A stretch of DNA of 64,000 bases from Candidatus Saccharibacteria bacterium UBA2952 (lineage in GTDB: Bacteria; Patescibacteriota; Saccharimonadia; Saccharimonadales; Saccharimonadaceae), in NCBI GenBank assembly GCA_002348605.1, contig DEBQ01000006.1:1-64000 (forward strand). Reading direction: 5' to 3'. The number at the start of each line of letters is the position of its first letter. The first letter of the stretch is position 1. Below the pieces are notes generated by a model. It searched no databases, had not been told where the DNA came from, and worked only from the letters and a program-made list of their open reading frames with translations. This document shows, piece by piece, positions 15,780 to 25,117 of this stretch. Made by a program: the position numbers and the translations under genes.

Positions 15780-17312
15780 ATGACAGCAACTGATTACAAG
15801 AAGCGTCTCGGCAGACTTATTCAAGAAAACCGTACCGCTCGACGGATGACACAGAGTGAACTTGCCAAAGAACTAGGGACTTCTCAGAGTGCGATTAACC
15901 GTATTGAAAAAGGTGGCCAAAATATCAGCATAGAGATGTTGGCCCGCATTAGCGACGTGCTTGAAAGTAACCTGGTCATGCTGAACCACACAGGTAAAAT
16001 AAACTTCAAGGTCAATGGTGGCAAGCGACTTTCCGGTACGATTGAGGTCAAGACCAGCAAGAACGCTGCGGTCGGTCTGCTTTGTGCAAGCCTTTTAAAT
16101 AAAGGCAAGACAACACTTCGCCGGGTTGCCCGAATCGAAGAAGTTTACCGTATTATCGAGGTCCTTGAAAGCATTGGTGTTAAAACGCGCTGGATGGACA
16201 ACAATGACCTTGAAATAGTTCCCCCAGCACGGTTACGACTTGAGGATATGGATGTAAAAGCAGCCAAGCGCACCCGGACCGTCATTATGTTCTTAGGTCC
16301 ACTTTTGCACCAATACGATGATTTCAAACTTCCCTTTGCTGGGGGCTGCAACCTTGGTACACGCACCGTTGAACCGCACCTCGTGGGCTTAAGCGCCTTC
16401 GGTATGGACGTCGTCGCCAAGCCAAATACGGACTACTACCACGCGACCGTTAGCCCTAAGAAGCCCGAAAAGACGATTCTTCTCACCGAGCGTGGTGACA
16501 CCGTGACTGAAAACGTCGTCATGGCAGCCGCCCTGTACGACGGAATAACAGTTATACGAAACGCCAGCCCAAACTACATGGTGCAAGATGTTTGCTTCTT
16601 CCTACAGAAGCTAGGAGTCGAAATCGAAGGTATCGGAACGACAACGCTACGAATCAAAGGTAAGCGTTCTATAAACCAAGACATCGACTACTACCCAAGT
16701 GAAGACCCTATCGAAGCCATGAGTTTCATCGCCGCAGGTATCGTGACTGATTCCGAGATCACCGTAGCCCGTGCCCCTATTGAATTCCTTGAACTTGAGC
16801 TCGCCGTACTTGAGATGATGGGACTGAACTTCGAACTAAGCGACGAATACACTGCCCGGAACGGTAAGACACGCTTGGTCGATATCCTCATCAAGCGCTC
16901 CAAATTGGTTGCGCCCAAAGACAAACTCCATAGCATGCCCTTCCCCGGCGTTAATATGGACAATCTGCCCTTTCTCGGCCTCATCGCGACTGTTGCCAAA
17001 GGCCGCACCCTCGTGCACGATTGGAGTTACGAAAACCGCGCGATTTACTTTACTGAACTGTCAAAGCTGAACGCGAACGTCGAAATGGTCGACCCACACC
17101 GCATTTACCTGACCGGTCCTACCCGCTGGAAACCCGCCGACATCGTGGCACCGCCAGCTTTACGACCATCCGTCGTAATCCTCATTGGCATGCTCGCCGC
17201 GCCAGGTGTTTCGACACTTCGCGATGTGTATTCTATTAATCGAGGTTACGAAGACCTAGCGAACCGCCTGAATTCGCTCGGCGCTAGCATAGAAACAGTC
17301 CAAGGCATCTAG
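15780..17312 (+). CDS. murA: MurA with N-terminal XRE helix-turn-helix domain
   Basis: 510 aa, about 85 longer than ordinary MurA. Residues 8-64 form a Cro/CI-type HTH (MTQSELAKELGTSQSAINR). Residues about 73-510 are the EPSP-synthase-type double domain of UDP-GlcNAc enolpyruvyl transferase, the first committed step of peptidoglycan synthesis. The substrate Lys-Asn pair is in KTSKNAAV and the loop Cys, the fosfomycin-reactive residue, in AGGCNLGTRTVEPH (Cys190). The fusion suggests a wall enzyme that also binds DNA, perhaps its own promoter; this is inference. The gene is leaderless with an extended -10. It diverges from glyA and is followed by tRNA-His. Confidence 0.92.
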   Translation: MTATDYKKRLGRLIQENRTARRMTQSELAKELGTSQSAINRIEKGGQNISIEMLARISDVLESNLVMLNHTGKINFKVNGGKRLSGTIEVKTSKNAAVGLLCASLLNKGKTTLRRVARIEEVYRIIEVLESIGVKTRWMDNNDLEIVPPARLRLEDMDVKAAKRTRTVIMFLGPLLHQYDDFKLPFAGGCNLGTRTVEPHLVGLSAFGMDVVAKPNTDYYHATVSPKKPEKTILLTERGDTVTENVVMAAALYDGITVIRNASPNYMVQDVCFFLQKLGVEIEGIGTTTLRIKGKRSINQDIDYYPSEDPIEAMSFIAAGIVTDSEITVARAPIEFLELELAVLEMMGLNFELSDEYTARNGKTRLVDILIKRSKLVAPKDKLHSMPFPGVNMDNLPFLGLIATVAKGRTLVHDWSYENRAIYFTELSKLNANVEMVDPHRIYLTGPTRWKPADIVAPPALRPSVVILIGMLAAPGVSTLRDVYSINRGYEDLANRLNSLGASIETVQGI

Positions 17313-17333
17313 CCTTTTCCGCCCCTGTTATGC

Positions 17334-17339
17334 TACAAT
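17334..17339 (+). promoter_or_regulatory. -10 box TACAAT of the tRNA-His/tRNA-Gly unit
   Basis: Lies 20 nt before the tRNA-His 5' end, 21 nt after the murA stop codon. Confidence 0.5.
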
Positions 17340-17359
17340 TACTGACGTTGTGCCGATAC

Positions 17360-17437
17360 GGCGAATGTAGCTCATTTGGTTAGAGCGTCGGGTTGTGGCT
17401 CCGAAGGTAGTGGGTTCGATCCCCATCATTCGCCCCA
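17360..17437 (+). tRNA. tRNA-His (anticodon GUG)
   Basis: Encoded with the extra G-1 opposite C73 (acceptor GCGAATG/CATTCGC) and CCA. Anticodon stem TCGGG/TCCGA with loop TTGTGGC gives GUG. First gene of a two-tRNA transcript. Confidence 0.93.
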
Positions 17438-17440
17438 TAT

Positions 17441-17515
17441 GCGGGTGTCGTATAGTGGCTAATATATCTGCCTTCCAAGCAAATGACGAGAGTTCGATTC
17501 TCTCCACCCGCACCA
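17441..17515 (+). tRNA. tRNA-Gly (anticodon UCC)
   Basis: 75 nt with encoded CCA, 3 bases after tRNA-His. Acceptor GCGGGTG/CACCCGC; anticodon stem TCTGC/GCAAA has a C28-A42 mismatch; loop CTTCCAA gives UCC; T-arm GAGAG-TTCGATT-CTCTC. Confidence 0.9.
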
Positions 17516-17523
17516 AAGTTAGA

Positions 17524-17547
17524 ACTCCAGCTTGTCTGGGGTTTTTA
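17524..17547 (+). terminator. Terminator of the tRNA-His/tRNA-Gly unit
   Basis: CTCCAG / CTGGGG stem with a 5-nt loop followed by TTTTT. Confidence 0.75.
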
Positions 17548-17621
17548 CTTTGGTATGTGTTGAAATTGAGTTCTCGTCAGCGAGCGGAGCGAGCCAGAAG
17601 CGAGTTCGATAGCAAGGAGCG

Positions 17622-17654
17622 GCTAGAAAATACTACCTCCTAGTATTTTCTAGC
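17622..17654. repeat. Perfect 14-bp inverted repeat with 5-nt loop
   Basis: GCTAGAAAATACTA and TAGTATTTTCTAGC flank CCTCC. It has no T-run, so it is not a standard terminator. It sits between the tRNA terminator and the frameshifted AT-rich gene, next to a GAGCGGAGCGAGC stretch, and may mark the edge of an inserted segment. Confidence 0.75.
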
Positions 17655-17737
17655 GCGACGATGATATATTTCCATATCTCGCCACACACCATTTCTAGGT
17701 ATTGCTGTAACAGTTTCTTATAAGCAGCAACCAAGCG

Positions 17738-17743
17738 TATGAT
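17738..17743 (+). promoter_or_regulatory. -10 box TATGAT of the frameshifted gene
   Basis: Six nt before the ATG at 17750. Confidence 0.35.
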
Positions 17744-17749
17744 TAATAT

Positions 17750-18233
17750 ATGTCTGACAAAATGACCCTTAATAAATATGAACAACTTGTTGATGAAGTC
17801 ATTGAAGAAGCACTGATGAGTTTTCAAGGGCGCTACAAAGTAAAGAAATCTCAGTTTCAAGACGATTATGTAGTAGATACAGCTTGGGAAATCAAGCCAC
17901 TAAACCCCAAGGCCGCATCGATACAGGTCTACGGAGTGGACGAAAAGACAGTGAATATATCGATTGAAGAGTATTTTTGGATGGAGTTTTTTATGAGTGA
18001 AGATAAATTCAAAGATAATCTCTCCGATGTCAAAAAAACAAATTTCGGCTGTATTGAATGGGAATGTAAAAATTTGGTTTATTGATAATAAAAAAGCGGC
18101 AACAATGTCCAAGTACATCATCGAGATAGATATTGGGTCTGATAAGCCGTACAGGTGGGTTAGTAATATACTATTCCAGGAGCGATTTATGAGAAGAAGA
18201 GATGTGACCGCAAAAGTTTATTCGGCGTATTAA
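17750..18233 (+). pseudogene. AT-rich hypothetical gene split by a frameshift
   Basis: The first frame encodes 111 aa (17750-18085) and ends at TGA. An overlapping frame continues as DNKKAATMSKYIIEIDIG and on to 18233 with the same composition. The phase change falls near an A5 run at about 18067-18073 (a +1 shift restores one protein of about 160 aa). The protein is acidic, rich in Phe, Trp and Tyr, and of no family I recognise; the size and style would fit an immunity protein or similar accessory cytoplasmic protein. The region is more AT-rich than its neighbours and flanked by tRNA genes and a long inverted repeat, which suggests transfer. A sequencing error or programmed shift cannot be excluded. 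Confidence 0.55.
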
Positions 18234-18331
18234 TCTACCGATATTAATACGAATGGATCAGTACGACCCGTGCTTGCTAGTTATACTCCTTTAGTCCTTA
18301 CGCTTACTAGACGCTCACCCCCGTACTCTTG

Positions 18332-18337
18332 TATACT
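18332..18337 (+). promoter_or_regulatory. -10 box TATACT of the ackA-xfp operon
   Basis: Ends 6 nt before the GTG at 18344, which decides the ackA start in favour of that codon over a TTG at 18329. Confidence 0.5.
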
Positions 18338-18343
18338 TTAATC

Positions 18344-19465
18344 GTGGTGGGCAAACCAATTATCTTGACGATCAACAACGGCTCTTCCAGCTGCAAGGCA
18401 GCTCTTTTTACGCATTCACCCAATATCGAATTAATTGCCGACTTATCTGTTGGTCGCACAGGCACAACTAGTCCTTCCGGCGCAATTTTAGAATGGCTGC
18501 AAAATTTCATACCCGACTACCAGCTTGCCGCCATTGGTCACCGGTTTGTGCATGGAGGCACTTTATATGCAGCGCCTCAACTCATTACCCCGAAGGTACT
18601 AGAAGACCTTAAAGACCTACAAACACTCGACCCCCTTCATGCCGAGCCCTCCATAAAACTGATAGAAGAATTTGTCGGCCTATACCCTGACCTTCCGCAG
18701 GCCGTATGTTTTGATACTTCATTCTTTGCCGACATGCCTGCTGTAGCAAAGCGTATTGCCCTGCCCGACACGTTCAGTGATGCCGGTGTTAGGCGCTATG
18801 GTTTTCATGGGCTGTCTTACACATATGTACAGCGCGAATTTGAACGTCGGGCTGGAACAACCGCTAGAAATGGTCGGGTCATTTACGCACATTTAGGGAG
18901 TGGTTCAAGCCTGGCGGCAACAAAAGATGGTCAGGCGATTGATACGACTATGGGGTTCTCGCCGGTTTCAGGCGTTCCATCCAGTACGCGGAGCGGTGAC
19001 ATAGACCCCACCATCGTAAGTTTCGTCCAAGAGCGGCATGGTATCACAGCCGATGAATTCACGAAGATTGCACAAACCGAGTCTGGTCTTCTTGCCGTTT
19101 CTGGCACATCTGGCGATATGAAACACCTGCTGGAAATTGAAGCGGACGACTCTCGCGCCAAAGAGGCCGTTAGTTTATATGTTTACCATGTTCAAAAAGC
19201 AATCGGTGCGCTTGCGGCCACGATTGGCGGTTTGGATTCGCTTATATTCACTGGTGGTATTGGCGAAGAATCAGACATCATCCGCGAGCGTGTCTGTGCC
19301 GGATTATCATTTCTTGGCGTCGCTCTTGACGCGAACAAGAATAGCCAGCATGAGTTCACGATTTCTGCTGAGCATGGCGATGCAGGCGTACACGTAATCC
19401 GCACCAACGAAGCAGCCATAATTGCCGAACAAACTAAGAAACTAACCGAAGGAGCGCACGTATGA
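18344..19465 (+). CDS. ackA: Acetate kinase
   Basis: 373 aa from GTG at 18344. AckA transfers the phosphate of acetyl phosphate to ADP, giving acetate and ATP. Family signatures: [16 protein letters not shown] at the N-terminus, IGHRFVHGG, the acetyl-site [22 protein letters not shown] (catalytic His), [10 protein letters not shown] and [10 protein letters not shown]. It overlaps xfp by 4 bases, so the two are translationally coupled; together they turn xylulose-5-P or fructose-6-P into acetate and ATP. Slightly shorter than E. coli AckA (400). Confidence 0.95.
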   Translation: MVGKPIILTINNGSSSCKAALFTHSPNIELIADLSVGRTGTTSPSGAILEWLQNFIPDYQLAAIGHRFVHGGTLYAAPQLITPKVLEDLKDLQTLDPLHAEPSIKLIEEFVGLYPDLPQAVCFDTSFFADMPAVAKRIALPDTFSDAGVRRYGFHGLSYTYVQREFERRAGTTARNGRVIYAHLGSGSSLAATKDGQAIDTTMGFSPVSGVPSSTRSGDIDPTIVSFVQERHGITADEFTKIAQTESGLLAVSGTSGDMKHLLEIEADDSRAKEAVSLYVYHVQKAIGALAATIGGLDSLIFTGGIGEESDIIRERVCAGLSFLGVALDANKNSQHEFTISAEHGDAGVHVIRTNEAAIIAEQTKKLTEGAHV

Positions 19466-21837
19466 ACGATTACCTCGACGACAAGTCACTGAACACACTC
19501 GATAAATACTGGCGTGCTGCGAACTACCTAACGGTTGGGCAAATTTACTTGCAGGACAACCCGCTACTTCGCGAGCCGCTTAAGCAGGAACATGTTAAGC
19601 GCCTACTTCTCGGTCACTGGGGAACGGCACCTGGTCAGAATTTCATTTACGCACACTTGAACCGCCTAATTAGCAAGAACAATCTTGATATGCTTTATAT
19701 TTCTGGACCTGGCCACGGTGGTCCAGGTGTTGTTAGTAACGTCTACCTTGAAGGAACGTTCACTGAATATTACCCGAATGTCACACAAGACGAAGCCGGA
19801 CTCAAGAAGCTATTTCAAATGTCATCATTCCCAGGCGGACTGTCAAGCCATGTCTCGCCGCAAGTACCTGGTTCTATGCATGAGGGCGGCGAACTGGGCT
19901 ATTCGTTAAGCCACGCGTTCGGCGCGGTGTATGACAACCCGGATCTTATTGTGGCCTGTGTAGTCGGCGACGGCGAAGCCGAGACGGGGCCGCTTGCGAC
20001 CGCCTGGCATTCCAACAAATTCTTGAATCCGCAGACCGATGGTGCGGTACTACCTATTTTGCATTTGAATGGTTACAAGATTAGCAACCCGACCCTGCTG
20101 GCGCGGATCGAACGCGAAGAACTTGAACAGCTATTTCGAGGTTATGGCTGGAATCCGTACTTCGTCGAAGGTCACGACCCTGCTGCCATGCACCATTTAA
20201 TGGCATCTCAGTTAGACGCGGCCATGGCGGACTTAAAACGCATACAAGCTAGTGCACGCGAACACGGTGACTTAACCCGTCCGCGCTGGCCGATGATTAT
20301 TTTCTCGTCACCCAAAGGCTGGACTGGCCCTAAGTTCATTGACGACCACGCGGTCGAAAATAACTTCCGCTCACACCAAGTCCCGCTTGCTGTCGACAAT
20401 GCGCACCCTGGCAATGTCGAAGTATTAGAAAGTTGGCTAAAAAGCTACAAGCCCGACGAACTGTTCGACGAAAACGGCCGGGTGCAAAATGAAATCCTAT
20501 CGGTTGTTCCGCACCGTGACCGCCGTATGGGACTTAACAAAGCCGCAAACGGCGGCGAGGTATTCCGCGAGCTTCACCTTCCTGACTTCCGTGATTACGA
20601 AACGGATATTCCTTACCGCGGCAGCGCCCACGAAGGCAACGTGCATGCGCTCGCGCCCTACCTTCGTGATGTCGCGAAACAGAATGACTCGCCCCGGAAC
20701 TTCCGTATCTTCGGACCCGACGAACTGGTATCAAACCGCCTTGAAGACGTGTTCGAAATGACGAATCGTCAGTGGATGGCCCGTGTACGTGACACCGACG
20801 AGTTCTTGGCCGCGAACGGCTCAGTCCTCGACTCCATGCTGAGCGAGCATCAGGCGCAGGGTTGGCTTGAGGGCTACCTACTCACTGGTCGCCACGGCAT
20901 ACTTCACAGCTACGAAGCCTTCATTCGAATCGTCGACTCCATGGTGAACCAACATGCCAAGTGGCTCAAGATGTCGTCTGAGCTACCATGGCGAAACGAT
21001 TTGCCATCGCTCAACTATTTGCTGACGTCACATGTCTGGCGTCAAGACCATAATGGCTTCACCCATCAAGACCCCGGTTTTATCGACCATATCGTCAACA
21101 AAAAAGCTGCCGTAGCACGTATTTATTTGCCGCCGGACGCAAACACGCTACTTTCCGTGATGGACCATTGTTTATCGAGCCGCAATTACGTCAACCTGAC
21201 CATCACCGGCAAGCACGACAGTCCGCAGTGGCTCACCATGAGCGAGGCCGTCGAGCATTGCAGCCGCGGAGTCGGTGTTTGGGAGTGGGCCAGTAACGAC
21301 GACGGTGACCCGGACGTGGTCATGGCCTGTGCCGGTGACGTACCGACGCTCGAAACGCTCGCCGCCGTTTCAATCCTTCGTACTATGCTGCCCGACCTTA
21401 AGATACGAGTCGTCAATGTCGTTGACCTGCTCCGATTAGAACCCGACACTGAGCACTCGCATGGCTTAAGCGATCCCGATTACGACGCAATATTTACGAA
21501 AGACAAAGAAATCATCTTTGCGTTCCATGGTTATCCGTGGTTGATTCACCGGCTTACCTACCGCCGCGCCAACCGCAACTTGCATGTCCGTGGCTATAAA
21601 GAAGAAGGGACCATTACCACGGCGTTCGATATGACGGTACTGAACGAAATGAGCCGGTTCAACCTTGTCATGGACGTCATCGAGCGCCTTAAACTGAATG
21701 ACGACGACGCCAGTCATGTAAAAGAAGTCATGCAAGAAAAACTGATTGAGCATAAAAGTTACATAAACAAGCACGGAGTGGACATGCCCGAAGTCGCCGA
21801 TTGGCGTTGGCAATACTCCGCTACGGATTCCGACTAG
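19462..21837 (+). CDS. xfp: Xylulose-5-P / fructose-6-P phosphoketolase
   Basis: 791 aa, full length. A thiamine-diphosphate enzyme that splits xylulose-5-P (and often fructose-6-P) with phosphate into acetyl-P and glyceraldehyde-3-P (or erythrose-4-P). Motifs: [34 protein letters not shown], the TPP-Mg signature [22 protein letters not shown] and [14 protein letters not shown]. An AAGGAG ribosome site lies within the end of ackA. This is the core of a bifid-like or heterolactic energy pathway, common in Saccharibacteria in my recollection. Which substrate dominates cannot be read from sequence. Confidence 0.96.
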   Translation: MNDYLDDKSLNTLDKYWRAANYLTVGQIYLQDNPLLREPLKQEHVKRLLLGHWGTAPGQNFIYAHLNRLISKNNLDMLYISGPGHGGPGVVSNVYLEGTFTEYYPNVTQDEAGLKKLFQMSSFPGGLSSHVSPQVPGSMHEGGELGYSLSHAFGAVYDNPDLIVACVVGDGEAETGPLATAWHSNKFLNPQTDGAVLPILHLNGYKISNPTLLARIEREELEQLFRGYGWNPYFVEGHDPAAMHHLMASQLDAAMADLKRIQASAREHGDLTRPRWPMIIFSSPKGWTGPKFIDDHAVENNFRSHQVPLAVDNAHPGNVEVLESWLKSYKPDELFDENGRVQNEILSVVPHRDRRMGLNKAANGGEVFRELHLPDFRDYETDIPYRGSAHEGNVHALAPYLRDVAKQNDSPRNFRIFGPDELVSNRLEDVFEMTNRQWMARVRDTDEFLAANGSVLDSMLSEHQAQGWLEGYLLTGRHGILHSYEAFIRIVDSMVNQHAKWLKMSSELPWRNDLPSLNYLLTSHVWRQDHNGFTHQDPGFIDHIVNKKAAVARIYLPPDANTLLSVMDHCLSSRNYVNLTITGKHDSPQWLTMSEAVEHCSRGVGVWEWASNDDGDPDVVMACAGDVPTLETLAAVSILRTMLPDLKIRVVNVVDLLRLEPDTEHSHGLSDPDYDAIFTKDKEIIFAFHGYPWLIHRLTYRRANRNLHVRGYKEEGTITTAFDMTVLNEMSRFNLVMDVIERLKLNDDDASHVKEVMQEKLIEHKSYINKHGVDMPEVADWRWQYSATDSD

Positions 21838-21861
21838 GCTTCGTCTTTCGCATATTTTAGC

Positions 21862-21867
21862 TATAAT
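21862..21867 (+). promoter_or_regulatory. -10 box TATAAT of tRNA-Arg(UCU)
   Basis: Consensus hexamer 9 nt before the mature tRNA 5' end, so almost no 5' leader. Confidence 0.6.
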
Positions 21868-21876
21868 CAGGTGTGT

Positions 21877-21953
21877 GCCCTGGTAGCTCAGCTGGATAGA
21901 GCAGAGGACTTCTAAGCCTAAGGCCGATGGTTCGAATCCATCCCGGGGCACCA
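21877..21953 (+). tRNA. tRNA-Arg (anticodon UCU)
   Basis: 77 nt with encoded CCA. Acceptor GCCCTGG/CCGGGGC, D-arm GCTC/GAGC, T-arm GATGG-TTCGAAT-CCATC are sound; loop CTTCTAA gives UCU. The anticodon stem GAGGA/GCCTA pairs only in its middle three positions (mismatches at 27-43 and 31-39), which is unusual. Confidence 0.85.
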
Positions 21954-21968
21954 AATTTAAGAAGCTGG

Positions 21969-21974
21969 TATAGT
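21969..21974 (+). promoter_or_regulatory. -10 box TATAGT of the 94-aa membrane protein gene
   Basis: Seven nt before the ATG at 21982. Confidence 0.4.
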
Positions 21975-21981
21975 TATAAGC

Positions 21982-22266
21982 ATGAACACGTTACTTATAC
22001 TTCACGTTGCATTAATGGTCACTTCACTTATCGCTACGATCGGTTCAATCGTAGCATCTATTTTTTCTGTCTCTGTTCCAAAAAGATTAGTAGCTACAAA
22101 TATCGCGATAACAACGCTGGGAATTGTTAGTGGTACAGTTTTGCTGCTGGGCGCGCCACTTGGCGCCAAATGCGCGGCACTACTTGCCTACTTGGCAGTG
22201 TTTGTGGCTATGCAAGTATTTATCGCGCGGCGCAATCAGCGCTTGGCCGCGTCACTCGAATCGTAG
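21982..22266 (+). CDS. Small membrane protein with three helices, unknown function
   Basis: 94 aa, nearly all hydrophobic: helices near residues 3-30, 35-58 and 60-80, then a short basic tail (ARRNQRLAAS). No recognised family. The gene starts 28 bases after tRNA-Arg behind its own -10 box and its 3' end overlaps the converging Clp-type ATPase gene by 31 bases. Confidence 0.6.
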   Translation: MNTLLILHVALMVTSLIATIGSIVASIFSVSVPKRLVATNIAITTLGIVSGTVLLLGAPLGAKCAALLAYLAVFVAMQVFIARRNQRLAASLES

Positions 22267-24692
22267 CCACTCTCTTTTTCAATCGCACTCACCTGTTCAG
22301 CTTTGCTCATGGCCTCTTCGACTTGGCTAGCCGATATTGTAATAGTCGAACCCGCTTGTGCAACGCCAGCCAGTATAGCTTTGGCTACGTTATTTTCAAC
22401 CACCCGCTGAATAACGCGGCGCATTGGGCGCGCACCAAGCCGAGGGTCGTAGCCTTTTTCGACTAAAAGTTCTTTTGCACCTGATTCAACTTCGACCGTT
22501 ATTTTTTGCAGCGCGAGCGTTTTGTTCACGCCTGCAATCATAAGGTCGACCACTTGCAGTAGTTCCGGCTTTTCAAGCGGACGGAATACGACGATTTCGT
22601 CGAACCGGTTCAAAAATTCCGGCCTAAACTCGTTTGAATTTATTAGTTCGTCGACGAACTTTTCTTCGAATTGTTCCAGCTGGTAGCCTCGCTCAATGTA
22701 TTCACGTATGCGATTGGCCCCGGCATTACTGGTAGCAATCACAATCGCGTCTCTAAAGCTTACTTCGCGGTTTTTGACGTCACGCAAAATTCCTTCATCG
22801 AGCATTTGTAGTAGAGTCGTTAGAACGCTCGGGTGGGCTTTTTCAATTTCATCAAGCAGCACTACGCTGAACGGTTGCTTCATCGCTTGAGCAGTCAGGC
22901 TGGCTGGGTCGTCAGCACCGTCGGCGATAAGCCGCGAAACATCCTCACTGCGAACGTACTCGTTCATATCAAGCCGGATTATTCGGTCTTCGCCGCCAAA
23001 GTAAACGTCGGCCAGTGCTTTAGCTAGCTCGGTTTTTCCCACACCAGTCGGACCAAGGAACAAGAATGTCCCAATTGGCCGGTCTTGGTTGCGCACGCCA
23101 GCTCGTGCCCGGCGCAGCGCGTCGCTCACCACGCCAACGGCTCGGGTTTGATTAATCATACGTTCGTGAATCAGTGCTTCAAGGTTCAGTAGTTTTTCGC
23201 GTTCGTCTCCCTCGGATGCGTTCGCTACTTTAACGCCCATCGTCTGTTCAATGGCATTTTGTACCGAGTTCATCGTCACAAGCCCGTTTTCACTGTAACT
23301 GGCTGCGGACTCAAGTAGTTTAAGTGCTCTTCCCGGCATGGCGAGGTCATGAATATAGCGTTCGCTTAACCGGTAGGCCTCGCTAAGTGATTGATATGTA
23401 TACGTCACCTTGCGCCTGAATTCCGTGTGCAGCAGCTGATCCTGCATGACGCGGATGGTATCTTCTTTAGATGCTGGCTGAATGTTTATACGGTTCAGAG
23501 CGTTCACTAATGGCGCATTCCGCTGGCCAATCTGTAAGAACCGCTGTTCGTCCATAGTCAGAATAAGCCGCAGGCGCCCGGCTTCGATAATCGGTACAAG
23601 CACGTTGCCAAGGTCAACTGACCCCACTCCTTCTTCAAAGAACAGCTGGGCGTCATCAAGGCACAGAATAATATTCTTGGCGGCATACGCCTCGCCGAAT
23701 ATCCGCATAATAAGCTCTTCTAGCTCTCCCCTGCCCGGCGCTGCCGAAATAAGCGACGCCGAATCAAGCATAATCACCTGACGGAACTTCAAATTGCCCG
23801 GAAGTTTTGATGACGCGTCGAGCAGTCGCTCCGCGAACGCATGAACTATCGTCGTCTTACCAACGCCCATCGTTCCGACCAGCACGGCGTTTTGGCGGCC
23901 ATCGTTCGAGAATGTATCGATCAGCTGGTCGAGTGCTTCAGTATGCGAATCCAAATCGACATTCAGCAAACCACCACCTGCAAGCTGCTGACTGATGTTC
24001 TGCCCAAAGCGCGTAAGAAGCGGCGTATAGCCAAATGACCAGTCCCTTCCGATTCCTCCGGTACGAAGCTTCCTTGAGTGGGTTCGTACTAGTGCGGCCA
24101 GGTGGTTTTGCCAATCGATACCGTTCTTAATGTCGGTTAACTCCAAATGATTGTGCGCCAACAGCGCGTCGTGCTCCGGGAACTGTTTGACAAGCGCGTA
24201 AACCAGCATGCCTGCGGTTAGTTCGTCGCTATCTTTGTCTCGCAGCACCATTGCGGTCTGCCATACCGGGGTGGCATCAGATTGCTCCGGTGACGAAATC
24301 TGCTCCAAAAAGTTCGGCGTAATGCCAAACCGCACCGCAAAGAACAGCCCGTGGCGAGACTGCATGACTGCGCGTGCAATATCGACTGGTGACGGCTGCT
24401 TCGGCAAGCGTGCCAGTACGCTAGATTCTAGAACTGCGTCAACCTGGTTCTCGGATTGTTCTGCTGGAACATCCCTCAACTCGCCCCTATACCACTGAAC
24501 AGCCATGAATGGCCAGGCTGCAAGGCTCATAAGCAGCCAGCCCGTTGGAACAGCGACTAACACCAGGCAAGCACCGGCAACTAGCAGTAGGACTGCCACT
24601 AGTATCAGCAGCCATTCATTCAACCCACTTATATGCCGGCCTAGCCGCGACTTGGCAGCCCGCGGGCTTTTGTAGTCAAACTTTACCTCCAT
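22236..24692 (-). CDS. Membrane-anchored double-AAA+ ATPase of the ClpB/ClpC type
   Basis: About 818 aa from the ATG at 24692; other starts (24704, 24803) are possible but overlap the upstream gene more. Two hydrophobic segments near residues 25-66 replace the usual Clp N-domain entry. AAA+ module 1 has Walker A VGTMGVGKTT and Walker B IILCLDDAQ. Module 2 has GPTGVGKTELAKA, SVVLLDEIEKAH and the arginine-finger/sensor region RPEFLNRFDEIVVF, and ends in a ClpB-type small domain (DPRLGARPMRRVIQ). Predicted ATP-driven unfoldase at the membrane. No ClpP is in the window. The gene is downstream of and overlaps a small membrane protein gene, a likely partner. Confidence 0.85.
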   Translation of the reverse strand: MEVKFDYKSPRAAKSRLGRHISGLNEWLLILVAVLLLVAGACLVLVAVPTGWLLMSLAAWPFMAVQWYRGELRDVPAEQSENQVDAVLESSVLARLPKQPSPVDIARAVMQSRHGLFFAVRFGITPNFLEQISSPEQSDATPVWQTAMVLRDKDSDELTAGMLVYALVKQFPEHDALLAHNHLELTDIKNGIDWQNHLAALVRTHSRKLRTGGIGRDWSFGYTPLLTRFGQNISQQLAGGGLLNVDLDSHTEALDQLIDTFSNDGRQNAVLVGTMGVGKTTIVHAFAERLLDASSKLPGNLKFRQVIMLDSASLISAAPGRGELEELIMRIFGEAYAAKNIILCLDDAQLFFEEGVGSVDLGNVLVPIIEAGRLRLILTMDEQRFLQIGQRNAPLVNALNRINIQPASKEDTIRVMQDQLLHTEFRRKVTYTYQSLSEAYRLSERYIHDLAMPGRALKLLESAASYSENGLVTMNSVQNAIEQTMGVKVANASEGDEREKLLNLEALIHERMINQTRAVGVVSDALRRARAGVRNQDRPIGTFLFLGPTGVGKTELAKALADVYFGGEDRIIRLDMNEYVRSEDVSRLIADGADDPASLTAQAMKQPFSVVLLDEIEKAHPSVLTTLLQMLDEGILRDVKNREVSFRDAIVIATSNAGANRIREYIERGYQLEQFEEKFVDELINSNEFRPEFLNRFDEIVVFRPLEKPELLQVVDLMIAGVNKTLALQKITVEVESGAKELLVEKGYDPRLGARPMRRVIQRVVENNVAKAILAGVAQAGSTITISASQVEEAMSKAEQVSAIEKESGYDSSDAAKR

Positions 24693-25066
24693 GTCGGCAC
24701 CCATCCGGAGAGCATAACAATAAAACCGATAACTGGCAGGATAGGTAGAAATGCCCAAGCCACTAAAACGAGCACGCCTATGAGCGACTGTACAAACAAC
24801 CAAACCGCTCCAACGAAAATGAGTATCAGCCGTACAATCGCCCCAATAATACGCGATATCAGTTTATCGACGGCTGCGCGGATTTGAATCCCGATCGGCC
24901 CCTGTACGCGACCGGCTGATATTTGTCTAAACGGCGCGAACAGCGTGCTGGCGAGCAGCCCGATAGAAAAATAGTCGTACGACAACGCAAGGCGTTCCTT
25001 TAGCCCAAGCAAAACAGACTTCCACCCGGCGCCGTACCACCACGAGAGAGCCCACACGATAACCAT
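24683..25066 (-). CDS. Small membrane protein, partner gene of the Clp-type ATPase
   Basis: 127 aa from the ATG at 25066, chosen because a TACAAT box (25073-25078) ends 6 nt before it; the ATG at 25072 directly abuts the box. An N-terminal Trp-rich amphipathic stretch (WALSWWYGAGW) precedes a polar helix with APFRQISAGRVQGP, then two hydrophobic helices (about 76-97 and 99-120). Unknown family. It overlaps the ATPase gene by about 10 bases, so co-expression and a shared membrane complex are likely. Confidence 0.65.
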   Translation of the reverse strand: MVIVWALSWWYGAGWKSVLLGLKERLALSYDYFSIGLLASTLFAPFRQISAGRVQGPIGIQIRAAVDKLISRIIGAIVRLILIFVGAVWLFVQSLIGVLVLVAWAFLPILPVIGFIVMLSGWVPTWR

Positions 25067-25072
25067 AGACAT

Positions 25073-25078
25073 ATTGTA
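25073..25078 (-). promoter_or_regulatory. -10 box TACAAT of the membrane protein-Clp operon
   Basis: Only 26 bases separate it from the oppositely directed murT -10 box (25105-25110), so the two promoters overlap face to back and may exclude each other. Confidence 0.5.
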
Positions 25079-25104
25079 CCGTACTTTTGCGCCGTACCAT
25101 CGGG

Positions 25105-25110
25105 TATAAT
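25105..25110 (+). promoter_or_regulatory. -10 box TATAAT of murT-gatD
   Basis: Ends 7 nt before the ATG at 25118 and covers the earlier in-frame ATG at 25109, which is therefore an unlikely start. Confidence 0.55.
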
Positions 25111-25117
25111 GGAGCAT

